A stretch of 64,000 nucleotides of DNA from Aestuariispira ectoiniformans. GTDB taxonomy: Bacteria > Pseudomonadota > Alphaproteobacteria > UBA8366 > Aestuariispiraceae. Positions 26,424 to 34,913 of the stretch are shown one piece after another; position 1 is the stretch's first letter; the number at the start of each line of letters is the position of its first letter. The stretch spans positions 2,212,501 through 2,276,500 of the forward strand of contig NZ_CP062788.1 in the NCBI RefSeq assembly GCF_025136295.1. The letters run 5' to 3'. The notes beneath the pieces were generated by a model that made no database searches, was not told the DNA's origin, and saw only the letters and a list, made by a program, of their open reading frames with translations. The translations under genes were made by a program, and so were the position numbers.

Positions 26424-28160
26424 ATGAGAAACTACACACCAACTGTTGAGGACCTTGCCTGGCTGGCGGAAAACCGGCCGGAGAAGTTCTCCAGTGCAAC
26501 TCAAACGCTGCGCTCGCTCGGGCATGCGGTGGCGCATGGTGACGATACGCCGGCTAGGGAAGTCCAGAAACTGACCGTGGATGCGCAATATGGCGATTAT
26601 TTGGGCAATGGCGGTGAGGCCCTGACGGAAAGCCCGATCCCCGCAGAGCCGACAGAGGATGCAGTGCGCCATGACCCCGTTTTCGGTGCGGCCTGTGTTG
26701 AATGCGGCAGCGGGACGCCCTGTTGCCTTAAAACACTGACATTGTCCTGCAAGCATGATCACAATGCGCCCCGGAAACTGACTATTCCGGCGGATGACCC
26801 GAAGAAGCCCGCGGTCCTGGCCGTTGTTGCCGATCACAAGGATACCGGCGGATATCTATACGAGCAGATTAACGCCAGCCTGGGACATGAGAGTAAGGCC
26901 GAATGCAGGAGCACGGGCCTGAAGCTTCGGCTGACCGGCCCGGGGGTTGAGGAAATAGGCCCTGCGGAGGCGTTTGAATGCAAGCTGCCCTTCCATATTG
27001 CAGATGATGAAGAAGATAGGTCCAATCTGGAAAAGCTCGGCCTTGTGATGGATACCTTCGTCTGGGATGACCCGCAGAAGTCGGCGACTATATATGACCT
27101 GTCTCCCGCTGATGTCTGTGTGCCTTTCAACGGCTTCAACAGCAAAATTCATCTTTATCCGCCGATGTCCGTACAGGCGGAAAATCTGGGGCTGACGCTT
27201 TCCGGGCGCTACAACACCAACAATGATTTCAAGTTTACCGCAGCTTTTTCCGGCTCCCTGGCTGCGGAATACGGGTCGCGGAAATATGAGATCGGGGCCA
27301 AGGTAGAAACCGACAGTCATGACAAGAACCGGTCGAAATCCGCAGTACCCTTCCTGGACGGTATCCTGAAGGCGTTGAGTTCGATCAGTTCCGGCGAGAC
27401 AAAAGGCAGGTCGGGCGGGAAGGCCAATAGCGGGGAGGTCATCGAGACCTATTCCTATATTGAGGTGAGCCATGTTCAGCATCTGAAAAACTGGACATAT
27501 ACGCTGGCCGAAAGTCCCGGTGACTACAGCCGTGTCGGTATTGAAGGGAATATCACTCTCGGCTTCGACCCTTTCCTGAAAGTTAAGCTCTACCTCGACG
27601 TCTTGGATGCGCTTTTGATTGCGGCCAATGGCGTCGCACCGGCCCTGGCACAAGCCATTCGCCAAGCCCGTGAACTGGGCGCGAAAGGCTTCAGGAACAA
27701 AGACAAGACCCTTGAGTTTACTGCGGGGGCCGCAGTCTTCATCAAGGGAGAAGGCGATCTCGGAACGGGAACCATCACACTGTCCCGCAAACCCGACCAG
27801 GACGACTGGGAGGCCACCGGCCACTGTGGCGGCAGCGTCGCCCTGACCCTTGGCGTAGAGATCAAGGGGAAGGCGAAGGTTTATGTTGTCGAGGGCACGT
27901 TGGATATGAATGGGCATGCAACGAGCAAATTGTTGCTGGATATGGCTGCAATTTCAAAATCTGAGCGACAGGCGCTTGAAAAGTTGAAACTGAAGTTGTC
28001 TTGGGGAGGTATTAAACTTCAGTACAAAGCAAATATGAAGGGTCAGGTGAAATTAGGAAGGGTTAAAGGGAGTGTAGGTGAAGACTATGCAGGAACGCTA
28101 TCGGTTTTGGACAAAGATATCCTCGGTAAAGACGGGGTTCTGTATGAGCGCAAGATATGA
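26424..28160 (+). CDS. candidate T6SS effector 1 (shared N-terminal marker domain, unknown C-terminal domain)
   Basis: A 578-residue protein I do not recognise. Residues 1 to about 110 match effector 2 without gaps for 100 residues (32 of the first 39 identical, including YTPTVEDLAWLAEN and FSSATQTLRSLG). They end in HDPxFGxACxECxSxTPC (His83, Cys91, Cys94, Cys100). The rest is beta-rich, with a helical segment near 395-430 (LYLDVLDALLIAANGVAPAL) and amphipathic strands after it. No nuclease, lipase, peptidoglycan-hydrolase or ADP-ribosylation motif is visible, and no signal peptide. The start at 26424 is chosen because the marker domain begins there. A longer frame from 26232 would overlap the PAAR gene. 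Position after PAAR and before exported cognate-like genes supports an effector role. Confidence 0.7.
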   Translation: MRNYTPTVEDLAWLAENRPEKFSSATQTLRSLGHAVAHGDDTPAREVQKLTVDAQYGDYLGNGGEALTESPIPAEPTEDAVRHDPVFGAACVECGSGTPCCLKTLTLSCKHDHNAPRKLTIPADDPKKPAVLAVVADHKDTGGYLYEQINASLGHESKAECRSTGLKLRLTGPGVEEIGPAEAFECKLPFHIADDEEDRSNLEKLGLVMDTFVWDDPQKSATIYDLSPADVCVPFNGFNSKIHLYPPMSVQAENLGLTLSGRYNTNNDFKFTAAFSGSLAAEYGSRKYEIGAKVETDSHDKNRSKSAVPFLDGILKALSSISSGETKGRSGGKANSGEVIETYSYIEVSHVQHLKNWTYTLAESPGDYSRVGIEGNITLGFDPFLKVKLYLDVLDALLIAANGVAPALAQAIRQARELGAKGFRNKDKTLEFTAGAAVFIKGEGDLGTGTITLSRKPDQDDWEATGHCGGSVALTLGVEIKGKAKVYVVEGTLDMNGHATSKLLLDMAAISKSERQALEKLKLKLSWGGIKLQYKANMKGQVKLGRVKGSVGEDYAGTLSVLDKDILGKDGVLYERKI

Positions 28161-29091
28161 AATCGGCATTCTTTTTGGAATTTTTGTGATTCTAGCGTCA
28201 GGAGTGAGCGCTGTGGGCAGCGAGGTTGATATCAAGGGTTATTGGATCGGCATGGATTTCGAGACCAAGCAGGCCGAGCTAATTCCTTACTTTCATGATG
28301 AGCCTCCATATGGGGTAGATAACCCGTTGGGCGGAAAAGGAGGGCAGGCCTCCAATCTCAACGCCAACAACAGTTTTCTGCAGGGAAGCACGCCGGTCGG
28401 GATACAGTTCCGGTTTCTGCCTGATCCTAATGCAGACTTGGAGCCACAGGTCCGTGTTCGTTTCCACTATTGGCCGGAGGATGAATGGGTCACGGCCTTC
28501 GAGGAGACGTCAACCGGCTATGCCACGGATATAACCTTCACCCGTGAGACTGACGAGGAGGGTCATGAAATTGTCCGGGTCGCGGAAGATATTCAGGGGC
28601 AGCCCTGGTTGACTGCGACGCCTCTTCGGAAGGTCGACGGACCCGAGGGGTGGCATAGCTATGCCCTGGAATTGAATTCCGACTTTAGTTTTCCGGAGCG
28701 GCAATGGACCACCGGCCAAAAGCTAGAAAATAACAAGAAAACTCAACAAGCCATCGAGGCGGAATTCCAAAAAGCATACGACATATTCGCGCAGAAAGAC
28801 CCCGACAAGCTGTTCGCTTACTACAAGGCAAATATGGAAAATGACGGGGCCGTATACGGAGATAGCGCGAAAGAGTGGTTTAATGACTCATTGTCGGAGT
28901 TTGTGAGCCCAGACTACGACTATGAGCCCTTTGATGCCTCGAAATCCGAATTGCGTATTTTCGGTGATGGGCGGTTAGCGACACTGCATCCCTCGCCAAT
29001 TCGTATCGTCAGCGACAAGTATAAGCAGTGGTATTCACCAATGCTCTATTTCTGGAAGGACGCCGACGGCAATTGGCATCCGCGGGATTAG
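28144..29091 (+). CDS. immunity-like exported protein 1A
   Basis: A 315-residue protein with a Sec signal peptide (hydrophobic stretch IGILFGIFVILASGVSA), then a soluble domain rich in Trp/Tyr/Asp with WIGMDF, RFLPDP, WPEDEWVTAF and the C-terminal LYFWKDADGNWHPRD. The start at 28144 overlaps the effector 1 stop by 17 nt, so the two are translationally coupled, as expected of effector and immunity. It is most similar to its neighbour 1B and shares a 137-bp identical block with it (28477-28613). It is distantly related to the 2A-2D group. Family function is not known to me; periplasmic immunity is inferred. Confidence 0.7.
   Translation: MSARYEIGILFGIFVILASGVSAVGSEVDIKGYWIGMDFETKQAELIPYFHDEPPYGVDNPLGGKGGQASNLNANNSFLQGSTPVGIQFRFLPDPNADLEPQVRVRFHYWPEDEWVTAFEETSTGYATDITFTRETDEEGHEIVRVAEDIQGQPWLTATPLRKVDGPEGWHSYALELNSDFSFPERQWTTGQKLENNKKTQQAIEAEFQKAYDIFAQKDPDKLFAYYKANMENDGAVYGDSAKEWFNDSLSEFVSPDYDYEPFDASKSELRIFGDGRLATLHPSPIRIVSDKYKQWYSPMLYFWKDADGNWHPRD
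28477..28613 (+). repeat. 137-bp block identical to 29456-29592 (gene-conversion tract)
   Basis: The block is base-for-base identical to the matching part of immunity gene 1B, while the flanking sequence of the two genes differs at many silent and coding positions. It encodes the segment from WPEDEWVTAF to QGQPWLT. The mismatches bounding it are at 28476 and 28614. Confidence 0.85.
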
Positions 29092-29125
29092 GGAAATGTC
29101 GGTTTCTGGGCATATGGGGGATATG

Positions 29126-30067
29126 ATGGTGTGCAGTCGTAAAGCAGGGGTTTTCTTGGCTGTCCTGGTCGGACTTGCCGGGAATGCCTGTGCCGGAGAC
29201 AAGGTGAGCCTTGATGGCTACTGGATTGGCATGGATTTTGGCGTCAAACAGGCCGAACTGATCCCATACTATCAAGATAAGCCGCCTTATGGGATTGGCC
29301 GACCTCTCGGAGGGCAAGGAGGATTAAGCAGCAATATAAATGCGAACAACAGCTTTGTTCCAGGCACTACGTCCGTCAAATTGCAGTTCCGGTTCTTGCC
29401 TGACCCTGACGTGGATCTGGTGCCGCAGGTCCGGGTTCGTTTCCACTATTGGCCAGAGGATGAATGGGTCACGGCCTTCGAGGAGACGTCAACCGGCTAT
29501 GCCACGGATATAACCTTCACCCGTGAGACTGACGAGGAGGGTCATGAAATTGTCCGGGTCGCGGAAGATATTCAGGGGCAGCCCTGGTTGACGGCGACGC
29601 CGGTGCGGAAGGTTGACGGACCGGACGGCTGGTACAGCTATGCGCTGGACCTGAAGTCTGATTTTGACTTTCCTGAGCGGGAATGGACCACAGGGCAGCA
29701 ATTGGACGACAACGCCAAAACCCGTAAGGCTGTCGAGGCGGAATTTCGGAGAGCCTATGATATCTTCGCGCAGAAAGACCCGGACAAGACCTTCCAGTTT
29801 TATAAGCCTCAAATGATTAAAGACGGCGCTTCCTATGGAGATGACGCGCGGGAATGGTTCGATGACATATATATCCAATTGGTGCATGAAAGTGTGGAGT
29901 ATCAGCCCTATGATGCGTCCGAGTCGGAGCTTATGATCCTTGGTGATGGCCGTCTTGCGACCCTGCATCCTTCTCCCATTCAGATCAAAATAAAAACGGG
30001 GCAGATTTTCACACCATTCCTCTATTTCTGGAAGGACGCGGATGGTAAATGGCATCCCCGTGATTGA
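29126..30067 (+). CDS. immunity-like exported protein 1B
   Basis: A 313-residue paralogue of 1A with its own signal peptide (GVFLAVLVGLAGNACA). It keeps WIGMDFGVKQAELIPYY, WPEDEWVTAF and the C-terminal LYFWKDADGKWHPRD. The ATG at 29126 is preferred because a GGGGGG ribosome-binding site ends 5 nt upstream; in-frame ATGs at 29096, 29114 and 29123 are alternatives. It follows 1A directly and precedes effector 2. It may neutralise the same effector, a related effector of another strain, or be an orphan immunity gene. The N- and C-terminal thirds have diverged from 1A, but the middle was homogenised. Confidence 0.7.
   Translation: MVCSRKAGVFLAVLVGLAGNACAGDKVSLDGYWIGMDFGVKQAELIPYYQDKPPYGIGRPLGGQGGLSSNINANNSFVPGTTSVKLQFRFLPDPDVDLVPQVRVRFHYWPEDEWVTAFEETSTGYATDITFTRETDEEGHEIVRVAEDIQGQPWLTATPVRKVDGPDGWYSYALDLKSDFDFPEREWTTGQQLDDNAKTRKAVEAEFRRAYDIFAQKDPDKTFQFYKPQMIKDGASYGDDAREWFDDIYIQLVHESVEYQPYDASESELMILGDGRLATLHPSPIQIKIKTGQIFTPFLYFWKDADGKWHPRD
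29456..29592 (+). repeat. 137-bp block identical to 28477-28613
   Basis: Second copy of the conversion tract, in immunity gene 1B. The mismatches bounding the identity are at 29455 and 29593. The tract is in the same reading frame in both genes. Confidence 0.85.
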
Positions 30068-30160
30068 CAGTTGGATGTTTTCTTTGGGTGATTTCTTGTG
30101 TAAGTAGCGTGAGCGGTATCTTGGTACAGCAATTCAATCCTTACCGGACAGAGTGTTTCA

Positions 30161-32035
30161 ATGAGTGGCTATACTCCAACAGTTGAAGATTTGGCGTGGC
30201 TGGCGGAAAACCAGCCTGACCACTTTTCCAGTGCAACCCAGACCCTGCGGTCGCTTGGCAATGCCGTTGCACAGGGAAATGGGGCCGCAGGTCAGGTCAT
30301 TCAGGAGCAGACCGTTGCGGCGCATTACCGCGACTTCTTGCAAAATGGCGGGCAGGCGCTGGATGAGAGCCCGGTTCCGGTTGGGACGGAGGAAGTCTCT
30401 CCCGGTCACGACCCCGGTTTTGGCAATGCCTGTCCCGAATGTGAAAGTGCAACCCCTTGCATTACAAAAGTCGTCGTTAAATGCCATGACGGTTCCAATA
30501 CAAGGGTTACGTTGCAGGGCGGAAACGAACTGGAGGAAACGGGCGGTAAAATCTATTTTGTTGCCGACCATTTCGAAACCGGTGAAGCCAGCTTTGAAAA
30601 CTATCTTCGCGGAACGCGCATGCTGGATTCTGCGTCGGTCGATGTGACTGTGGCCGGTAGTTGCTATCACGATGCCCACCTCGTTTCCTGGACCATGGGC
30701 TCTGAGGATCAGCGAATTCCACCGGCCACGACCACGGGGAACATAGCCTTTGTTCCGGCGACTAACCCACGGCCCACCTTGTTGAATACGGATGTTTTTG
30801 GCGATGAACAGGCGGCCTTTGAGGCGGTGGCTGTCGCGCTTGATATCCTGATCAACCGCGCGGTGATGGTGAAGGAAGAACAGTTCACCATCATGCCCTG
30901 CTGCGACAACAGCTTCACCTTCACCTCGGTGACGGTCCCATCACTCCGCTTCAACGGGCATGTGACTTTATGCCCGCCGACTGAGGATAACCGGCCTGTC
31001 GGGCGGCGAGAGGGGCGGCAACTCGCCCGGGAACAGGGGATGAGTAACAATGTCCAGCAGGTGACGGAGGAGACTTCGTGGAAAATTGATGCCGGGCTGA
31101 CCATCGTCAATGGCAACAATACCAAGGAAGTCAGTCTTGGTTCCTACAGCCGGTCGACTACGCGTTATGACAGCAAGGCGTCCCTGCGCCGTCGGGAGAA
31201 CAGTCAATCGACGGTCGATCGAATCGTCAATGCCTTGAAAGGTGGCAGTAAACGGTTGGCGGGAAACCTGTCCGGCGAGGCGGAACAAGGAAGGGTCTTT
31301 GATTCTTATTTCATCGGACCTGCCCTGACTCTTGAGCTCGGTACTGAGCAGGTGGAGGAACAGGGTGGGCCTGGTCTGATCTGGCGTCTGATGGCGGGAT
31401 TGTCGATCGACTACACGATGGGGCTTCATGTCGATATATACGAAGCTCTGAAACGGGCTGCCCGTCGGCATCCGGCTGGAATGGCGCTGGTTGAATTTCT
31501 TGAGGATGCGGAGAGTGGCCGGAATTTCGTCGTCGGCGACTACAAAGTCAATCCAATGCTCTATCTGAATTTCAGCCTGCATATAGGTTCTCAGCCAACG
31601 GAAGATGGCGTCGGTAACGCCAATCTGGCGGCCACCTATGATTTCATGGCGGATCAACTGGACGCAACCGGACATATCACGGGCACGCTGGCGGCAGAGG
31701 CTGCCGGCGGGGTGATGGGGCATTTCGATACCATATTTACGGATAAAACCGTATTCAAATACCTTGCACGTGTCAGAACCTCCGGCGGCGTAAAGGTTCT
31801 CACGAAGGATAATAAATGGGGCTATGAACTGTTCCATACAGGAGCTGTGCTTGAAGTCGTGAGTGTGAAGAAGGTGAGTTCGGCCGACAATTCACGTCAG
31901 GCGAAGCAAGGCGGTGAAACACGTAATTCCTATGCCGTGCGATCCGAGGTGAGCGGCGGCTGGGAAGTAGACCGAAGCCAGAGCAACAGCTACCGCCTTG
32001 CGGAAGCTTGGACCGGAGAATTTACGGAGTTCTGA
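30161..32035 (+). CDS. candidate T6SS effector 2 (same marker domain, diverged C-terminal domain)
   Basis: A 624-residue protein. Its N-terminal ~110 residues are nearly the same as effector 1, including the His83/Cys91/Cys94/Cys100 motif. Beyond this, similarity to effector 1 drops sharply, but the order of elements is kept: FVADH, an FNGHVTLCPP segment, a variable beta region, a helical stretch (LHVDIYEALKRAARRHPAGM) and a DATGHITGTLAAEA beta segment. The two look like diverged members of one family rather than fusions to unrelated toxins. No catalytic motif or signal peptide is recognised. The start has a GGACAGAG site 7 nt upstream. Its stop shares a base with the first of four immunity-like genes. 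Confidence 0.7.
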   Translation: MSGYTPTVEDLAWLAENQPDHFSSATQTLRSLGNAVAQGNGAAGQVIQEQTVAAHYRDFLQNGGQALDESPVPVGTEEVSPGHDPGFGNACPECESATPCITKVVVKCHDGSNTRVTLQGGNELEETGGKIYFVADHFETGEASFENYLRGTRMLDSASVDVTVAGSCYHDAHLVSWTMGSEDQRIPPATTTGNIAFVPATNPRPTLLNTDVFGDEQAAFEAVAVALDILINRAVMVKEEQFTIMPCCDNSFTFTSVTVPSLRFNGHVTLCPPTEDNRPVGRREGRQLAREQGMSNNVQQVTEETSWKIDAGLTIVNGNNTKEVSLGSYSRSTTRYDSKASLRRRENSQSTVDRIVNALKGGSKRLAGNLSGEAEQGRVFDSYFIGPALTLELGTEQVEEQGGPGLIWRLMAGLSIDYTMGLHVDIYEALKRAARRHPAGMALVEFLEDAESGRNFVVGDYKVNPMLYLNFSLHIGSQPTEDGVGNANLAATYDFMADQLDATGHITGTLAAEAAGGVMGHFDTIFTDKTVFKYLARVRTSGGVKVLTKDNKWGYELFHTGAVLEVVSVKKVSSADNSRQAKQGGETRNSYAVRSEVSGGWEVDRSQSNSYRLAEAWTGEFTEF

Positions 32036-32973
32036 TGCGTTATAAAATTTCTATTATTTCAATTGCCGTTGTCGCCATCGGAGCGTGGGCCCTTATAGCT
32101 ACGGCTGGAGCAGAGCAGGAAATGGATACGAATTACATTTTTGGCATACGTTGGGAAGTGAATGATATGCCGTCTCGGATTAGGGTGAATGGCATGCCGC
32201 TATCGTTTAGCGGGCGTCCAAGGACTATGGATGCACGCTTGCCAGTCTCTCAATATACAAAATCCGGGCGAAATGAGATGTCCCTGACAAGCTGGTTGCC
32301 GGAATATGATGAGACTCACGAACTTGCGTTGTCGATGCTGTATTGGAAACCGGGTTGGAATCCAAATACTGAGGCGAAAACCGCGTTCCGCGTCGTGGTG
32401 CACCCTGGTCAGGATGATCGAGAGCCTGCCGTTGAGTATGAGGAGGGTAATCCGGAACTCCCCCTGCAGCCTGTGGTCGATAGTGCACGCTGGATCGTGC
32501 ATAAGGATTATGACGAATTGGTCGTTTCTTTTGAAAACCGCCAGGCAACACCGGAATGGTGCTGGCAGAAGGGCGAGGTCCTTAAAGACGACAAGGCCAC
32601 CCGCGATAGCCTGACCAAAGCCTATCGCAAAATTCATAACCTTTTGAAAATGGGCGACAACGATCAGTTGATGGACGATTGGTGGGCGACCATGATCCGG
32701 GAAAATGCCGAAGCCTATGGTGAGCCGGAAGGCTATGTGCGCCATCGCGCCGGCTTTCAGGTTTTCATGGACAAACCGGATGTTTTTCAACTGGATCCGC
32801 TTCCAAACGAACCGATGAAGCTCAACCTGGCTGCTGACAATCGTGTCGCTTGGCTGATAACCGAAGGTGCGGCCGAGCCATTGGCATTTAGTCACGTCCA
32901 GGAGGCCGACCGGGCGAGTTTTATCCAGTCATTTTTCATCCGTCAGGACGGCGAATGGATCGTCTGTCGTTAG
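32035..32973 (+). CDS. immunity-like exported protein 2A
   Basis: A 312-residue protein with a signal peptide (IISIAVVAIGAWALIATAGA) and mature start near EQEMDTNYIFG. Conserved features of the group are WEVND, LSMLYWKPGWNPNTEAK, VVHPGQDD, ATPEWCWQKGEVL, DDWW, YVRHRAGFQVFM and the end FFIRQDGEWIVCR. The ATG at 32035 overlaps the effector 2 TGA by one base, so 2A is the copy most tightly coupled to the effector and the best candidate for its cognate immunity protein. A longer in-frame start at 32008 would lie inside effector 2 and spoil the signal peptide. Confidence 0.7.
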   Translation: MRYKISIISIAVVAIGAWALIATAGAEQEMDTNYIFGIRWEVNDMPSRIRVNGMPLSFSGRPRTMDARLPVSQYTKSGRNEMSLTSWLPEYDETHELALSMLYWKPGWNPNTEAKTAFRVVVHPGQDDREPAVEYEEGNPELPLQPVVDSARWIVHKDYDELVVSFENRQATPEWCWQKGEVLKDDKATRDSLTKAYRKIHNLLKMGDNDQLMDDWWATMIRENAEAYGEPEGYVRHRAGFQVFMDKPDVFQLDPLPNEPMKLNLAADNRVAWLITEGAAEPLAFSHVQEADRASFIQSFFIRQDGEWIVCR

Positions 32974-32997
32974 ACGATGTTCGGGGGGATTGCAAAA

Positions 32998-33939
32998 ATG
33001 TCGCTACGTCTTTTGTCTTTCGCGGCTGCTGTGATGGTTGGTTTTTTCGTGTTGTCTGCCAATGCTACGGCTGGAGCAGAGCAGGAAATGGATACAAATT
33101 ACATCTTTGGCGTGCGTTGGGAAGTCAATGGTATGCCTTATTTAGTCTCAATGAATGGTATGCCTCTTACTGTTAACGGCGGCTATCCAAACGTTGATAC
33201 TCGACTTCCTGCATCTCAATTTGTGGCCGCAGGAACTAACAGGCTTGCTCTGTCCAGCTGGATGCAAAGTTACAAGGAAGAGCACGAATTGGCTGTGTCG
33301 ATGCTGTATTGGGAGCCGGGTTGGAATCCAAATACTGAGGCGAAAACCGCGTTCCGCGTCGTGGTGCACCCTGGTCAGGATGATCGAGAGCCTGCCATTG
33401 AGTATGAGGAGGGTAATCCGGAAAGTCCTCTGCAGCCTGTGGTCGATAGTGCGCGCTGGGTTGTGCATAAGGACTATGACGAATTGGTTGTTTCTTTTGA
33501 GAACCGGCAGGCGACACCAGAATGGTGCTGGCAGAAGGGGGAGGTCCTTAAAGACGACAAGGCCACCCGCGATAGCTTGACCAAAGCCTACCGCAATATC
33601 CATGACCTTTTGGAGGCGGGTGACAATGATCGCCTGATGGATGACTGGTGGGCAACCATGGTTCGGGAGAATGCCGAAGCCTATGGCGAGCCGGAGGGGT
33701 ATGTTCGCCATCGCGCCGGCTTCCAGGTTTTCATGGGTAAACCGGATGTCTTTCAGTTGGCGCCGTTTCCGGTGGAACCGATGAAACTTAACCTCGCGGC
33801 AGATAACAGGGTGGCTTGGTTGACCACAAAAGGCGTAACGAAACCCCTGAAATTCAATCACGTGCAAGAAGAGGACGTCTCGAGCCAAATACAGTCCTTC
33901 TTCATTCGCCGTGATGGCGAATGGGTCGTCTGCCGTTAG
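32998..33939 (+). CDS. immunity-like exported protein 2B
   Basis: A 313-residue paralogue of 2A with signal peptide (LLSFAAAVMVGFFVLSANATAGA). The ATG at 32998 follows a GGGGGG site; 32977 is an alternative. The region from residue ~50 to ~100 differs from 2A (MPYLVSMNGMPLTVNG against MPSRIRVNGMPLSFSG), while the middle WNPNTEAKTAFRVVVHPGQDD is almost identical in DNA. The C-terminal third differs from 2A and is shared with 2C. It is separated from 2A by 24 nt, consistent with tandem duplication in one transcript. Confidence 0.7.
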   Translation: MSLRLLSFAAAVMVGFFVLSANATAGAEQEMDTNYIFGVRWEVNGMPYLVSMNGMPLTVNGGYPNVDTRLPASQFVAAGTNRLALSSWMQSYKEEHELAVSMLYWEPGWNPNTEAKTAFRVVVHPGQDDREPAIEYEEGNPESPLQPVVDSARWVVHKDYDELVVSFENRQATPEWCWQKGEVLKDDKATRDSLTKAYRNIHDLLEAGDNDRLMDDWWATMVRENAEAYGEPEGYVRHRAGFQVFMGKPDVFQLAPFPVEPMKLNLAADNRVAWLTTKGVTKPLKFNHVQEEDVSSQIQSFFIRRDGEWVVCR

Positions 33940-33945
33940 GTTGAT

Positions 33946-34896
33946 ATGAGAACAGCCGTAATGATGCATCGTTTTCAAACTTTCGCCGCTGCTGCGACAA
34001 TTGGTTTGTTCATGCCCTTTGTCATGGCCGAAGCGGAGCAGGAAATGGATACGAATTACATTTTTGGCATACGTTGGGAAGTGAACGATATGCCGTCTCG
34101 GATTAGGGTGAATGGTATGCCGCTATCGTTTAGCGGGCGTCCAAGGACTATGGATGCACGCTTGCCAGTCTCTCAATATACAAAATCCGGGCGAAATGAG
34201 GTGTCCCTGACAAGCTGGTTGCCGGAATATGATGAGACTCACGAACTTGCTTTGTCGATGCTGTATTGGAAACCGGGTTGGAATCCAAATACTGAGGCGA
34301 AAACCGCGTTCCGCGTCGTGGTGCACCCTGGTCAGGATGATGGAGAGCCTGCCGTTGAGTATGAGGAGGGTAATCCGGAACTCCCCCTGCAGCCTGTGGT
34401 CGATAGTGCACGCTGGATCGTGCATAAGGATTATGACGAATTGGTCGTTTCTTTTGAAAACCGCCAGGCAACACCGGAATGGTGCTGGCAGAAGGGCGAG
34501 GTCCTTAAAGACGACAAGGCCACCCGCGATAGCTTGACCAAAGCCTACCGCAATATCCATGACCTTTTGGAGGCGGGTGACAATGATCGCCTGATGGATG
34601 ACTGGTGGGCAACCATGGTTCGGGAGAATGCCGAAGCCTATGGCGAGCCGGAGGGGTATGTTCGCCATCGCGCCGGCTTCCAGGTTTTCATGGGTAAACC
34701 GGATGTCTTCCAGTTGGCGCCGTTTCCGGTGGAACCGATGAAGCTCAACCTGGCTGCTGACAATCGCGTGGCTTGGCTGACCACGAAAGGCGTCACTAAG
34801 CCTTTAAAATTCAACCATGTTCAGGAAGAAAACGTTTCGAGCCAAATACAGTCCTTCTTCATCCGCCGTGATGGCGAATGGATCGTCTGCCGTTAG
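33946..34896 (+). CDS. immunity-like exported protein 2C, mosaic of 2A and 2B
   Basis: A 316-residue paralogue with signal peptide (FAAAATIGLFMPFVMA). From about 34045 to 34497 it follows 2A with only a handful of base differences. From 34534 to about 34740 it follows 2B almost exactly. 34741-34766 is again identical to 2A, and after that it is mostly 2B-like. The main switch lies in 34498-34533. This shows recombination between tandem copies rather than simple divergence. The reading frame is intact, so the chimera is probably expressed. AGG lies 5 nt before the chosen ATG; 33961 is an alternative start. Confidence 0.7.
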   Translation: MRTAVMMHRFQTFAAAATIGLFMPFVMAEAEQEMDTNYIFGIRWEVNDMPSRIRVNGMPLSFSGRPRTMDARLPVSQYTKSGRNEVSLTSWLPEYDETHELALSMLYWKPGWNPNTEAKTAFRVVVHPGQDDGEPAVEYEEGNPELPLQPVVDSARWIVHKDYDELVVSFENRQATPEWCWQKGEVLKDDKATRDSLTKAYRNIHDLLEAGDNDRLMDDWWATMVRENAEAYGEPEGYVRHRAGFQVFMGKPDVFQLAPFPVEPMKLNLAADNRVAWLTTKGVTKPLKFNHVQEENVSSQIQSFFIRRDGEWIVCR

Positions 34897-34913
34897 GTGT
34901 ATTGGGGGGAACA

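Noticed and set aside
26856-27917. Minus-strand frame of 353 codons opposite effector 1
   Set aside because: Shadow of a coding region with a strong coding signal on the plus strand; no family resemblance.
32035-34896. Assembly duplication as explanation for the 2A-2C repeats
   Set aside because: The copies have distinct signal peptides, distinct 5' and 3' ends and many scattered differences, so they are real paralogues. The exact mosaic boundaries of 2C still deserve long-read confirmation.
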